Assembly (NCBI GenBank): GCA_016285245.1
Contig: JAEEQH010000007.1
Location: 1-64,000, forward strand
DNA length: 64,000 nt
Source of the DNA: Prevotella sp.
GTDB lineage: Bacteria > Bacteroidota > Bacteroidia > Bacteroidales > Bacteroidaceae
Direction of reading: 5' to 3'
Made by a program: the position numbers and the translations under genes. Position 1 is the stretch's first letter. Each line of letters starts with the position of its first letter. Of the stretch, positions 44,260 through 53,314 are shown piece after piece. A model generated the notes under the pieces. The model searched no databases and was not told the origin of the DNA. It saw only the letters and a list, made by a program, of their open reading frames with translations.

Positions 44260-46839
44260 TTACATTGTTACGTCGACGGTATGCTCTCCTGGAGAGTAGG
44301 GGAGCAAGTCCCCTTCCAGCGACTGTCCGTCAAGTGTGACGGCGGCGACGCCCTTGTTGTGTCCGTTGGGGTGGACGGTGATGGTGTAGTTGGCGTCACG
44401 GAATCGGCGGTTGACGGTATAGTCTCCGGCGGTGCTGGGCAGACAGGGGTCAATGCGTAGGCCGTCGTAGTCGGGTTTGATGCCGAGGATATGCTGGGAG
44501 ACGGTGAGCCACATCCATGCTGCTGTACCCGTGAGCCATGAGTTCTTACCCTCGCCGGGACGGAACGCGTCCTTTCCGGCAACCATCTGGCAGTTCACGT
44601 AAGGCTCCACCTTGTGCAGCGTCTGGTATTTCTCCTCAACATAGCTCGGCAGGATCTTGGCATAGTGTGCCCAAGCGTCGTCGCCACGGCCAGCCATGCA
44701 CTCGCCGATGATGACCCAGGGATTGTTGTGACAGAAGATGCCGGCATTCTCCTTGTAGCCCTCGGGATAGGAACTAATCTCGCCGTACTCGTAGATGTAT
44801 TTCGAGAAGGCGGGGTTATTGAGCACCATACCGTGCTCGCACTCCAAGTACTTCTTGCAGGAGTCGAGCGACTTGGCCACCATGCCGTCCTCGGCGCCAA
44901 TCTCGGCCATCGTACACCAGCCCTGCGACTCGATGAAGATCTTGGCTTCGTCGCACTCGTTGGAGCCAATCTTACGACCGTAGAAATCATAGGCGCGCAG
45001 GTACCACTCGCCGTCCCAACCATGCTTCTTCACAGCCTCGATCATGGCGTCGACAGCCTGCTGCATACGGGCAGCCTCTGCCGAGAACTGAGAACTGAGA
45101 GTTGAGAACTGAGAGGTATGATTACCTGTTGTGCTCTGTTCTCCGTCCTGAGAGTAATCACACCTCTCAGTTTTCAGTTCTAAGTTCTCAGTTCTCTTTG
45201 CAAGTTCCTTGCAAAGAGCTACGTAGTCCTTGCCCGTAACGACGAAGAGACCGGCAATCATGAGCGACTCGGCCTTCGTACCCTCGCTGACGTTCTCGGT
45301 GGTCTGGAACGACTCGTTGGGGTCCCACGAGAAACAGTTCAGGTTCAGACAGTCGTTCCAGTCGGCGCGGCCGATGAGCGGCAGCATATGGGGACCGAGG
45401 TTCTTGATGACGTGGTCCATCGAGATCTTCAGGTGCTCGAAGAGCGTCACCTCAGAGCCGGGCTGGTTATCGAAGGGCACCATCTCGTCGAGGATGGAGA
45501 AGTCGCCAGTCTCCTTGAGGTAGGCCACGGTACCGAAGATGAGCCAGCAGGGGTCGTCGTTGAAGCCGCCGCCGATATCGTTGTTCCCGCGCTTTGTCAG
45601 GGGCTGGTACTGGTGGTAGCAGCCGCCGTCGGGGAATTGTGTCGAGGCGATGTCGATGATGCGCTGACGGGCACGCGGCGGAATCTGGTGGACGAAGCCC
45701 ACGAGGTCCTGATTGGAGTCGCGGAAGCCCATGCCACGGCCGACGCCGCTCTCAAAGAAGGAAGCCGAGCGCGAGAAGTTGAAGGTTACCATACATTGGT
45801 ACTGGTTCCAGATGTTCACCATGCGGTCGAGTTTGTCGTTGCCCGTTTTTACCTTATATATATTAAGGAGCTTGTCCCAGTATTCGCAGAGTTCGGCAAA
45901 CGCCTTGTCGACCTTTGCGGTGGTGTTGAGGCTGTCGATGAGGGTGTAGGCACGGTGTTTGTTGATGACCTGAGGAGCGGAGAATTTCTCGTCCTGCTCA
46001 TTCTCAATGTAACCCAGCAGGAATACGAAGTCCTTGCTTTCGCCAGGCTGTAGCGTCACCTCGATGTAGTGCGAGGCGATGGGGCTCCAGCCGTGGGCGT
46101 GGCTGTTGCGGGGACGGCCCTCAAGGACGGCCTCGGGCTCGCTGAGCTCGTTGTAGAGGCCGACGAACGTCTCGCGGTCGGTATCATAGCCCTGAATCTC
46201 GGCGTTGACGTGATAGAAGGCATAGTGGTTACGGCGCTCGCGGTACTCCGTCTTGTGGTAGATGGTGGCTCCCGACGTTGAAACGTCGGGAGTGTTGGCT
46301 TCTATTTCTACTTCGCCGGTAGAGAAGTTGCGCTGGAAGTTCTCCATGTCGGTAGCGGCATTCCAGAGACACCACTCCTCAAAGCTGAACAACTTCAGAC
46401 TCTTGGTCTCCGTCGACTCATTCTTCAGCGTCAGCTTCTGAACCTCGGCCCACTTGCCTAGGGGCACGAAGAAGAGCACGCTGGCCTCAACGCCGTTCTT
46501 ACGCCCGGTGATGCGTGTGTAGCCCATGCCGTGGCGGCACTCGTAGAAATCGAGCGGTGTCTTGCAGGGTTTCCATCCAGGGTTCCAGATGGTGTCGCCC
46601 TCCTTGATGTAGAAGTAGCGTCCGCCGTTGTCCATGGGGATGTTGTTGTAGCGGTAGCGGGTGATGCGTCGGAACTTGGCATCTTTGTAGAAAGAGTAGC
46701 CGCCAGCGGTATTGGAGATGAGCGAGAAGAAATCTTCGTTGCCGAGGTAGTTTATCCAGGGCCACGGGGTCTTGGGATCGGTAATGACGTACTCGCGATG
46801 CTGGTCGTCGAAGTGTCCGTAACGTTTCTGTTGTTCCAT
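44260..46839 (-). CDS. GH94 cellobiose/cellodextrin-type phosphorylase
   Basis: An 859-residue phosphorylase. The N-terminal block [42 protein letters not shown] and the catalytic general acid in [14 protein letters not shown] identify GH94, and the sequence fits cellobiose phosphorylases best. These cut cellobiose with phosphate to glucose-1-phosphate and glucose in the cytoplasm. Members are usually near 810-820 residues. The excess is a 39-residue insert (about [19 protein letters not shown] onwards) encoded by a repeat palindrome, plus a small palindrome reading TPDVSTSG. No signal peptide. Confidence 0.92.
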   Translation of the reverse strand: MEQQKRYGHFDDQHREYVITDPKTPWPWINYLGNEDFFSLISNTAGGYSFYKDAKFRRITRYRYNNIPMDNGGRYFYIKEGDTIWNPGWKPCKTPLDFYECRHGMGYTRITGRKNGVEASVLFFVPLGKWAEVQKLTLKNESTETKSLKLFSFEEWCLWNAATDMENFQRNFSTGEVEIEANTPDVSTSGATIYHKTEYRERRNHYAFYHVNAEIQGYDTDRETFVGLYNELSEPEAVLEGRPRNSHAHGWSPIASHYIEVTLQPGESKDFVFLLGYIENEQDEKFSAPQVINKHRAYTLIDSLNTTAKVDKAFAELCEYWDKLLNIYKVKTGNDKLDRMVNIWNQYQCMVTFNFSRSASFFESGVGRGMGFRDSNQDLVGFVHQIPPRARQRIIDIASTQFPDGGCYHQYQPLTKRGNNDIGGGFNDDPCWLIFGTVAYLKETGDFSILDEMVPFDNQPGSEVTLFEHLKISMDHVIKNLGPHMLPLIGRADWNDCLNLNCFSWDPNESFQTTENVSEGTKAESLMIAGLFVVTGKDYVALCKELAKRTENLELKTERCDYSQDGEQSTTGNHTSQFSTLSSQFSAEAARMQQAVDAMIEAVKKHGWDGEWYLRAYDFYGRKIGSNECDEAKIFIESQGWCTMAEIGAEDGMVAKSLDSCKKYLECEHGMVLNNPAFSKYIYEYGEISSYPEGYKENAGIFCHNNPWVIIGECMAGRGDDAWAHYAKILPSYVEEKYQTLHKVEPYVNCQMVAGKDAFRPGEGKNSWLTGTAAWMWLTVSQHILGIKPDYDGLRIDPCLPSTAGDYTVNRRFRDANYTITVHPNGHNKGVAAVTLDGQSLEGDLLPYSPGEHTVDVTM
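45083..45196. repeat. Heptamer-built 43-bp palindrome inside GH94
   Basis: The left arm (45083-45125) contains four GAACTGA-type 7-bp units and pairs with the right arm (45153-45196) with about 5 mismatches in 43. The whole 114-bp block is read in frame. Confidence 0.9.
46269..46292. repeat. 24-bp perfect palindromic hairpin inside GH94
   Basis: CTCCCGACGTT (46269-46279) and AACGTCGGGAG (46282-46292) pair perfectly around a GA loop. It is read in frame as TPDVSTSGA. Confidence 0.8.
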
Positions 46840-46871
46840 GTCAGGTGCTGTTTTATTGTTGAAATCTGATT

Positions 46872-46938
46872 GTTGTTGCTATTTGCTATTGTTGTTGCTA
46901 TTTGCTATTGTTGTTGCTATTTGCTATTGTTGTTGATA
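46872..46938. repeat. 19-bp tandem array, 3 units plus partial
   Basis: Unit GTTGTTGCTATTTGCTATT, three exact copies (46872-46928) and part of a fourth. It overlaps the last codons and stop of the GSCFA gene (minus strand). Confidence 0.9.
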
Positions 46939-47730
46939 TCTCTTGAGTAGTTCTGCCTCTTTCCGTCTGGTTTCGGCCAGAAAGGCGCGGTAGTCGTCGG
47001 CGTCAGGGTTAAAAGGTTTGTGACCAAGGGCAGTCTTGATGGGTTGCCACTCACGGAGGAAGTCGTGCGTCCGCTGGCTGAAGAACGTCTCGCCGAAGCG
47101 TTGCCAAATGTACTCCACAGCCTGCTCCGAGGGGTGCAGCATATCCGCGGCATAGAACCGGTAGTCGCGCAGTTCGTCCATCAGGATTTCGTAGGCGGGG
47201 AAGTATATGATTTGTGATTGGTGAGTAGCGAGGGAAGGGAGAATACTGTCGACCGCCAGCAAGAGCGTGGCCTTAGACAGTTGGCTCTCATGGTAGCCGT
47301 ACTTGCGGTAGCGGATTGGGCTGACGGTGATGATGACCCGCACGTCGGGACGGCGGCTTCGCAGACAGTCGATGGTCTGACAGAGCACGTCGGAGCACAT
47401 CTCAATGGTGAGCTCCTCCTCCGTGAAGAGCGAGGCGGGCCGTTTCTGGCAGTTGTCGACAATTACGCCCGTCTCCTTCAGCCGGTAGACGTGGTTCGTG
47501 CCGAGGGTGATGACGGCCGTCCGTGGTGCCACGTCGCAGCGCTGGACGGTGTGTAGAACGGAGACGGGGTTGTACATCGTGCCGAAGGGATTCACCGTCG
47601 CCCGGAAGTGGTCGGCGACGAAACGGCTGCCAATGCTGTCGGCGAAACAGGAGCCCACGAAGAGCATTTCCTCCAGCGGTTCTATCTGGAAGGGGGCTCT
47701 TTCTATCGGTATAACTGTGCGGAACTCCAT
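46924..47730 (-). CDS. GSCFA-domain protein (GDSL-like hydrolase)
   Basis: A 268-residue protein. The motif MLFVGSCFADSIGSRF (near residues 20-35) gives the domain its name, and LHPSEQAVEYIWQRFGETFF near the C-terminus supplies a D/H-type catalytic region. It is probably an esterase acting on an acylated carbohydrate. ATG 47730 (MEFRTVIPIERAPF) is chosen; an upstream extension to 48015 would run through the promoter and the start of the divergent MFS gene. The C-terminal end KRYQQQ is part of a 19-bp repeat array. Confidence 0.85.
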   Translation of the reverse strand: MEFRTVIPIERAPFQIEPLEEMLFVGSCFADSIGSRFVADHFRATVNPFGTMYNPVSVLHTVQRCDVAPRTAVITLGTNHVYRLKETGVIVDNCQKRPASLFTEEELTIEMCSDVLCQTIDCLRSRRPDVRVIITVSPIRYRKYGYHESQLSKATLLLAVDSILPSLATHQSQIIYFPAYEILMDELRDYRFYAADMLHPSEQAVEYIWQRFGETFFSQRTHDFLREWQPIKTALGHKPFNPDADDYRAFLAETRRKEAELLKRYQQQ

Positions 47731-47813
47731 GTCAACAAGGCAGTTTTTTAGTTTTTCGGGTGTAAAGGTAGTAAAAACTTTCTTAAATCGTATGGTTTTT
47801 GGAATAATTATTG

Positions 47814-47821
47814 TACTTTTG
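47814..47821 (+). promoter_or_regulatory. -7 element of the FucP-like permease gene
   Basis: TACTTTTG lies 34 bases before ATG 47855, in the divergent spacer with the GSCFA gene. Confidence 0.55.
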
Positions 47822-47854
47822 TGCCGAACTCTTAAGATTCTATAACATACGACC

Positions 47855-49186
47855 ATGCCAACAACGAAACGTTCAAGCCTTTTGTCGCGCGAGGGAGTGA
47901 CGATGCTACTGCCCTTCATACTGATTACCAGCTGTTTTGCACTCTGGGGGTTTGCCAACGATGTGACGACACCGATGGTGAAGGCGTTCTCAAAGATTTT
48001 CCGTATGAGTGTCACCGAGGGCGCTATGGTTCAGGTGGCGTCCTATCTGGGCTATTTCGTCATGGCGTTCCCCGCAGCACTCGTCATCCAGCGTTACTCG
48101 TTCAAGACGGGCGTCATCATCGGACTGTCATTGTTCGCCGCAGGTGCCCTCCTGTTCCTGCCGGCGCGACTGATGGGATTCTACTGGCCGTTCCTCATGG
48201 CATACTTTGTGTTGACCTGCGGCCTGTCGTTCCTCGAGACGTCGTGTAACCCCTATATCTACGTAATGGGCAGCGAGGAGACGGCCACAAGGCGCCTGAA
48301 CCTGGCGCAGGCCTTCAACCCCATTGGCAATCTCTTTGGCATGTACGTGGCTATGGAGTTCGTCCAGTCGCGCATGAGTCCGATGTCGTCGGCGGCCCGT
48401 CATGAGCTGCCGTTGGATCAGTTTGAGATAGTAAAGGACCACGACCTGGGCGTGCTTGTCCAGCCGTATATCTACCTGGGAATCATTGTGGCTCTGCTGC
48501 TAGTCGCAGTATGGCTGACGAAGATGCCGAAGGCTGCCGACACCCAGCCCGAGAAGAGCATGGGCAAGTCGCTACGCGAGCTGATTCAGATACGTAACTA
48601 TAGTGAGGGCGTGCTGGCGCAGTTCTTCTACGTCGGAGCGCAGGTGACGTGCTGGACGTTCATCATACAATATGGTACGCGCGTATTTATGGCTGAGGGT
48701 ATGGAGGAGAAGGCTGCCGAAATCTTGTCGCAGCGGTTCAATATCGTGGCGATGGTACTCTTCACGCTGAGCCGTTTCATCTGTACCTACTGTCTGAAGT
48801 ACATTGCGCCGAGCCGTCTGCTTTCCATCCTCGCCGTTGTGGCGGGTGTGGCCACCATCGGCGTCGTCTGCTTTACCGACCGCAACGGTATGTATTGTCT
48901 GGTGGCTATCTCGGCCTGTATGTCGCTGATGTTCCCCACCATCTACGGCATCGCCCTGCATGGTGTTGGCGACAATGTGAAGTTTGCCGGCGCAGGACTG
49001 ATCATGGCCATCCTCGGCGGGTCGTTCTTCCCGCCCATTCAGGCCATGATTATCGATACAAACGTGACCTTCATGGGACTGCCCGCAACGAACCTGTCGT
49101 TTGTGATTCCCTTGATTTGCTTCGTCGTGGTCGCCATCTATGGTCATCGCTCCTTTGTGCGACTGCACATCACACACAGGATATAA
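47855..49186 (+). CDS. FucP-like sugar:H+ symporter (MFS)
   Basis: A 443-residue permease with twelve membrane segments. The N-terminal block LLPFILITSCFALWGFANDVTTPMVKAF and the motif LSFLETSCNPYIYVMG are characteristic of the FucP group, which imports L-fucose or related hexoses with protons. The next genes do not show a fucose pathway, so the substrate remains open. It diverges from the GSCFA hydrolase gene. Confidence 0.88.
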   Translation: MPTTKRSSLLSREGVTMLLPFILITSCFALWGFANDVTTPMVKAFSKIFRMSVTEGAMVQVASYLGYFVMAFPAALVIQRYSFKTGVIIGLSLFAAGALLFLPARLMGFYWPFLMAYFVLTCGLSFLETSCNPYIYVMGSEETATRRLNLAQAFNPIGNLFGMYVAMEFVQSRMSPMSSAARHELPLDQFEIVKDHDLGVLVQPYIYLGIIVALLLVAVWLTKMPKAADTQPEKSMGKSLRELIQIRNYSEGVLAQFFYVGAQVTCWTFIIQYGTRVFMAEGMEEKAAEILSQRFNIVAMVLFTLSRFICTYCLKYIAPSRLLSILAVVAGVATIGVVCFTDRNGMYCLVAISACMSLMFPTIYGIALHGVGDNVKFAGAGLIMAILGGSFFPPIQAMIIDTNVTFMGLPATNLSFVIPLICFVVVAIYGHRSFVRLHITHRI

Positions 49187-49194
49187 TCAAAACT

Positions 49195-49251
49195 CGCAGG
49201 ACACAAACCAAGTTGCAGGACACAAACCAAGTCGCAGGATACGATACAACT
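49195..49251. repeat. 19-bp tandem array, 3 units
   Basis: Units of 19 bp, consensus CGCAGGACACAAACCAAGT; the third is diverged (CGCAGGATACGATACAACT). It starts 8 bases after the permease stop. Confidence 0.9.
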
Positions 49252-49261
49252 TACAGTATAA

Positions 49262-49366
49262 AAACAAAAATCTTCAAAAATCCAACAAAAATGGCTTTCG
49301 ACGGCCTTGTTTTTGTCAGTTTTTTGAAGATTTTTGTTCGATAATAGTCCCTGTCGTTGGGACTAT
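49262..49366. terminator. Bidirectional terminator between convergent genes
   Basis: AACAAAAATCTTCAAAAA near 49263-49280 pairs with TTTTTTGAAGATTTTTGTT (49320-49338), enclosing a second A/T-rich inverted pair. A further hairpin TAGTCCC...GGGACTA lies at 49346-49366, on the side of the minus-strand gene. Confidence 0.8.
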
Positions 49367-49374
49367 CTTTAACC

Positions 49375-51876
49375 TTATTGTTTTACATCTTTCTTTTTCC
49401 TTGAGCAATACACGGCGAAGCCAATGAACAGCAATAGGACGATGTAACCAACATAGGCGATGGTCTCGGTGGTATCCACGGATGTCGGGAAGAAGCTCAG
49501 CACCACCTCGTGCTTGCCGGCCTTGACGGGTAGGGCACGCAGGACGTAGTTGACGCGTCCCAGCTCCACTTCCTCGCCGTCGACGGTGGCTTTCCATCCC
49601 GGGTAGTAGATCTCAGAGAAGACGATGACACCGCCTTGTGCCGTCTCAACGTCGTAGTGCAGCTCGTTAGGCTCGTAGGATGTTATCTTGACGATGCTTG
49701 TGGAGTCCTGCTTCTGGCTGTTGCCCAGCACGTCGCGGAATTTTTCGTCGGCTATGGCCTGACGGCGCAGGTCAAGCTCTGACAGGGCGTCAATCTCCTC
49801 GTTGGCATTCTTGGCATATTTCACCTCGTCCACAATCCAGGCATTGCCCAGAGTGTAGGGGTTCTGTATGGGCACGGTCTGTCCCGACTGCAGGGGCATG
49901 ATGAAGTAGCGTGCGTTAAGCATATTCAGCACGGGGTAAAGGGAGTCGCCCTTCACCTGGGTCATGTCGCCATTGGCGTCGGCGATGGCCTTCATGGTAG
50001 CTGTCATCTCGTTGCCGATGTGTGCCTCGATGAGCTCTTGGTAGCGGCGCAGCTTAGCGGCGTGGTAACCACCTATGGACTTATGGAAATAGCTCGTCTC
50101 GTTCTCGTTGAAGGTGTTTGTGGAAAGGTTCAGCACGCGATAGTCGAGCGTCTTGTCCTGGAGGATGATCTCGTCGGTCTGCGTCTTCTGAATGGGCACA
50201 TCGCGCTCGGTCTGGGGGACGAACATGGCATCGTTGAGATAGCGCTTGTTGACAGGCCAGAGGTCAACGAAGCAGAGCACGATCAGCGAGCCCACCATGT
50301 ACTCCTTGCGCAGCTTGTCGTAGCGGTAGGCCAGAAGGATGGCCGTGCCGATGACGATGATGATGAACGAGCGCCAGCAGTCGGCCGTGAAGATGGGCAC
50401 GCGCACACGGCTCAGGTTGTCCATGAGCGGTGCTATGTACTCTTGTGGCACGTAGCGTTGCAGCTGTGTCATGTCGTTGGCGGAGGTGAAGTTGAAGAAC
50501 GCTGTAGGCATCAGCGCGAAGAGCAGGCAGAAGCCGGCCGTCAGTCCGAAGGCTATCCAGAAGTACCTCTGGATGGTCTTGGGCTCCGTCTTCCAACGGA
50601 GGATGAGCTCCCTCAGCGCCAGCATGGCCAGCAGGGGAATGGTGAACTCGGCGATGACGAGTATCGACGAGACGGTACGGAACTTCGCGTACATTGGCAT
50701 ATAGTCGATGAACAGGTCGGTGAAGCCCATGAAGTTCTTACCCCAGGCCAGCAGTACCGACAGCACCGTCGCCGCCAGCAGGGCCCACTTCAGCGTTCCC
50801 CTGACAATGAAGAGTCCGAGTATGAAGAGCATCATCACCAAGGCTCCCGCGTAGACGGGACCGGCGGTGAAGGGCTGTTCGCCCCAGTACTGGTACCACT
50901 GTGACACAATGTCGACCAGCTGCGGGTCGCACTTTTCCAAGGCTCCCGGGTTCTCCCTCAGGTGTATGTGGTGTGAGCCGCCCTTAGCGTTTGGTATGAG
51001 GAGCGTCCACGTCTCATCGATGCCGTACGACCACTCGGTAATGTAGTCGCGCTCCAGTCCCGACGACGTCTGATTCTCCACGTTCTTCTTCACCAGTTCG
51101 CTCTTGCCGCGCATGGTCTCCTTACTGTACTGCCACGTGTGGTAGAGGCTCGAGATGTTCAGCGATACCGCAATAATGGCGGCAATGGCACACACGCCCG
51201 TGGCCTTCAGCCAGCGCATGAACTGTTTCTCGCGGATGGCATCGATGAGCCAAGCGATGACCATGAACAGGATGATGAACAGGTAGTAGTAGGTCATCTG
51301 GTAGTGGTTGGCATTCACCTCGAAGGCTCCGAAGATGGCCGTCACTACCACTCCCCACAGGAACTTACCGCGATAGGCCAGCGAGATGCCCGCAATCATT
51401 GGCGGCAGGTAAGCCAGGGCCCATGCTTTCCAGATGTGTCCGGCGGCGATGATGATGAGGAAATAGGTTGAGAACGCCCAGAATATGGAACCTAGCGCTG
51501 CCAGGTACCAGCGGAAGTCGAAGGCGCGCAGCAGGATGTAGAATCCCAGCAGGTAAATAAAGAGGTACCACACGTTATCAGGCAACCACAGGTGGTAGGC
51601 GTTGATGGCTCCCTCCAATGGCTTCGTGCTGTTGTAGACGGGAGACGTCTGGTAGTTGGGCATACCCGAGAACAGGGCGTTCGTCCAGCGTGTCCTCTTT
51701 CCCGTTCGTTCCTTGTACTCTGCTGTCTCATGACCGGCACCCATACCGGCCGAGGCATCGTGACGGAACAGGATACGTCCCTCGATGTCGGCGGGGAAGA
51801 AGTACGCGAACGACACGAGTGCAAACATCACTACTACCACGATGTCGGGTAGCCATTTCTTCAGAATTGTCTTCAT
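49375..51876 (-). CDS. YfhO-family membrane protein
   Basis: An 833-residue protein with about a dozen membrane segments in residues 1-560 and a C-terminal extracytoplasmic part (GVIVFSEIYYPGWKATVDGEEVELGRVNYVLRALPVKAGKHEVVLSFFP). The YYPGWKATVDG block is typical of the YfhO family, which in Gram-positive bacteria is linked to glycosylation of lipoteichoic acid. In Bacteroidetes its substrate is unknown. It ends in a basic tail and faces the permease gene across a bidirectional terminator. Confidence 0.88.
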   Translation of the reverse strand: MKTILKKWLPDIVVVVMFALVSFAYFFPADIEGRILFRHDASAGMGAGHETAEYKERTGKRTRWTNALFSGMPNYQTSPVYNSTKPLEGAINAYHLWLPDNVWYLFIYLLGFYILLRAFDFRWYLAALGSIFWAFSTYFLIIIAAGHIWKAWALAYLPPMIAGISLAYRGKFLWGVVVTAIFGAFEVNANHYQMTYYYLFIILFMVIAWLIDAIREKQFMRWLKATGVCAIAAIIAVSLNISSLYHTWQYSKETMRGKSELVKKNVENQTSSGLERDYITEWSYGIDETWTLLIPNAKGGSHHIHLRENPGALEKCDPQLVDIVSQWYQYWGEQPFTAGPVYAGALVMMLFILGLFIVRGTLKWALLAATVLSVLLAWGKNFMGFTDLFIDYMPMYAKFRTVSSILVIAEFTIPLLAMLALRELILRWKTEPKTIQRYFWIAFGLTAGFCLLFALMPTAFFNFTSANDMTQLQRYVPQEYIAPLMDNLSRVRVPIFTADCWRSFIIIVIGTAILLAYRYDKLRKEYMVGSLIVLCFVDLWPVNKRYLNDAMFVPQTERDVPIQKTQTDEIILQDKTLDYRVLNLSTNTFNENETSYFHKSIGGYHAAKLRRYQELIEAHIGNEMTATMKAIADANGDMTQVKGDSLYPVLNMLNARYFIMPLQSGQTVPIQNPYTLGNAWIVDEVKYAKNANEEIDALSELDLRRQAIADEKFRDVLGNSQKQDSTSIVKITSYEPNELHYDVETAQGGVIVFSEIYYPGWKATVDGEEVELGRVNYVLRALPVKAGKHEVVLSFFPTSVDTTETIAYVGYIVLLLFIGFAVYCSRKKKDVKQ

Positions 51877-51915
51877 TTCTATCCTTTTATTTTATATTTC
51901 TTCGCTTTCTGCGTG

Positions 51916-51943
51916 CAAAGTTACTTTTTTTTTCTTAACTTTG
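51916..51943. promoter_or_regulatory. Back-to-back promoters for yfhO and mtnN
   Basis: TAACTTTG on the minus strand covers 51916-51923 and on the plus strand covers 51936-51943. The two -7 boxes are 12 bases apart, so polymerases at the two promoters should interfere. Confidence 0.7.
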
Positions 51944-51997
51944 CAACGCAAAACCGAAAAAAGTCGTTTACTAACAAGCATTAAAGCATTGAGCATT

Positions 51998-52666
51998 ATG
52001 AAAATAGGCATTATTGTAGCAATGGAAAAGGAGCTGCGCCAGTTGCGACAGCTCTTCAATACGGGAAATGTGCGCGTTGAGAAGTGCGGTATCGGTAAGG
52101 TGAACGCTGCCCTTGGCACGCAAAGGCTCATCAACGATATGCATCCCGACGTTATCATCTCATCGGGCTGCGCTGGTGGTAACAACCCCGAGGGTATCGC
52201 CCCTGGCGATGAGATTCGCATCCAGGATGTTGTCGTCTCCACGGAGCTCGTTTACCACGACGTCTACTGCGGCGCGGCTGTCGGCTCTACGGTCTACGGT
52301 CAGGTGCAGGGACTCCCCGCCCGTTTCCAGGCCGATCCGAGGCTGTTGGAGAAAGCGCGGCAATTGTCCGTTGTCAATAGTCCTTTGTCCATTCATCAAG
52401 GTCTGATTGTCACCGGTGACTGGTTTGTGGACACGAAGGAGAAGATGCGCGAGATACTCGGTCACTTCCCCGAGGCGCGTGCCGTCGACATGGAGTCGGC
52501 AGCCATCGCGCAGACGTGCCTCATCAACAAGGTGCCATTCATCTCGTTCCGTGTCATCAGCGACCTGCCGCTCCAGGATACCGACGCCTCGCAGTATCAC
52601 AACTTCTGGGACACCCTGGCCGACCGTTCCTTCCACGTCACCAAGTCGTTCGTGGAATCCCTGTAA
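51998..52666 (+). CDS. mtnN: 5'-methylthioadenosine/S-adenosylhomocysteine nucleosidase
   Basis: A 222-residue nucleoside hydrolase. It begins MKIGIIVAMEKELRQL with the catalytic glutamate, and has ISSGCAGG and the C-terminal AVDMESAAIAQTC, RVISDLP and the purine-binding region. It cleaves S-adenosylhomocysteine to S-ribosylhomocysteine and adenine, feeding luxS next door. Residues about 126-138 (LSVVNSPLSIHQG) come from a five-unit 7-bp array and look inserted. ATG 51998 fits the family start and promoter. Confidence 0.95.
   Translation: MKIGIIVAMEKELRQLRQLFNTGNVRVEKCGIGKVNAALGTQRLINDMHPDVIISSGCAGGNNPEGIAPGDEIRIQDVVVSTELVYHDVYCGAAVGSTVYGQVQGLPARFQADPRLLEKARQLSVVNSPLSIHQGLIVTGDWFVDTKEKMREILGHFPEARAVDMESAAIAQTCLINKVPFISFRVISDLPLQDTDASQYHNFWDTLADRSFHVTKSFVESL
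52363..52397. repeat. Heptamer array inside mtnN
   Basis: Five 7-bp units near ATTGTCC (ATTGTCC, GTTGTCA, ATAGTCC, TTTGTCC, ATTCATC), read in frame. Confidence 0.85.
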
Positions 52667-52693
52667 TTATCCATTATCCATTATCACTTGTCA
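52666..52693. repeat. Heptamer array between mtnN and luxS
   Basis: Four units: ATTATCC twice, ATTATCA, CTTGTCA. The words are close to those of the array inside mtnN 270 bases upstream. It begins within the mtnN stop codon. Confidence 0.88.
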
Positions 52694-52702
52694 ATTCTAG
52701 AA

Positions 52703-53197
52703 ATGGAAGTTATACAAAGTTTTACTATCGACCATACCCACCTGAAGCCAGGTATCTACGTATCGCGAGTGGATAGGGGCTTCACGACGTTCGACCTGCG
52801 CATCACCGAACCCAACCGCGAGCCTGCCGTCGCGCCTGCCGCCATGCATAGCATGGAGCACCTTATGGCCACTTGGTTTCGCAATTCTAGGGCCAAGGAC
52901 GATGTCGTCTACGTGGGGCCTATGGGATGCCTGACGGGTATGTATATCATTATGACCGGTAGCTATACCGCCGAGGATATGCGCCAGCTCACCATCGAGT
53001 GTCTGGACTGGATTCTCACGCAGACGGAGGTTCCGGCTACGACTCCTGAGACCTGTGGCAACTACCTGCTACATGATCTGCCGATGTGTTTGTGGGAGTG
53101 TCGGCGCTATAGGAACCGTCTTCAGAACGATTTCCACTCAGAATACACCAAACTTCAAGTCTCTCTTGACGACGGTAAAGTCTTTGCTGACGCATAA
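52703..53197 (+). CDS. luxS: S-ribosylhomocysteine lyase
   Basis: A 164-residue iron enzyme. The metal-binding HSMEH motif (near residues 49-53) and MGCLTGMYII with the catalytic cysteine are clear. It converts S-ribosylhomocysteine to homocysteine and DPD, the precursor of autoinducer-2. The gene lies 36 bases after mtnN, so the two-step S-adenosylhomocysteine recycling route is one transcript. ATG 52703 gives the family start. Confidence 0.96.
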   Translation: MEVIQSFTIDHTHLKPGIYVSRVDRGFTTFDLRITEPNREPAVAPAAMHSMEHLMATWFRNSRAKDDVVYVGPMGCLTGMYIIMTGSYTAEDMRQLTIECLDWILTQTEVPATTPETCGNYLLHDLPMCLWECRRYRNRLQNDFHSEYTKLQVSLDDGKVFADA

Positions 53198-53220
53198 GAA
53201 AAATGCATAAAGGGGCAACC

Positions 53221-53311
53221 CTTTGTGATAAAAAGGAGCCACCTATTTTGCAAAAACAGGCACTTATTTAAATAAGTGCCTGTTATTTGGTAATAAGTGC
53301 CTGTTGTTTGG
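53221..53311. repeat. 21-bp repeats meeting at a 26-bp perfect palindrome
   Basis: CAGGCACTTATTT (53257-53269) is followed at once by its exact complement (53270-53282). To the right are two 21-bp units beginning [AT]AATAAGTGCCTGTT; to the left, inverted related units (GGAGCCACCTATTTT). It lies between luxS and typA stops and could terminate both. Confidence 0.9.
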
Positions 53312-53314
53312 AAA

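Noticed and set aside
44057..44299. ORF containing RTRARATPTLP-type peptide
   Set aside because: Produced by the CG/CA alternating arm of the inverted repeat; no gene features.
45195..45219. CTCTTTGCAA/TTGCAAAGAG hairpin next to the GH94 insert
   Set aside because: It encodes native-looking residues (ALCKELAKR) and may be chance, so it is not counted as an inserted element.
47731..48015. N-terminal extension of the GSCFA protein
   Set aside because: It would cover the divergent promoter and the permease start, and lacks family similarity.
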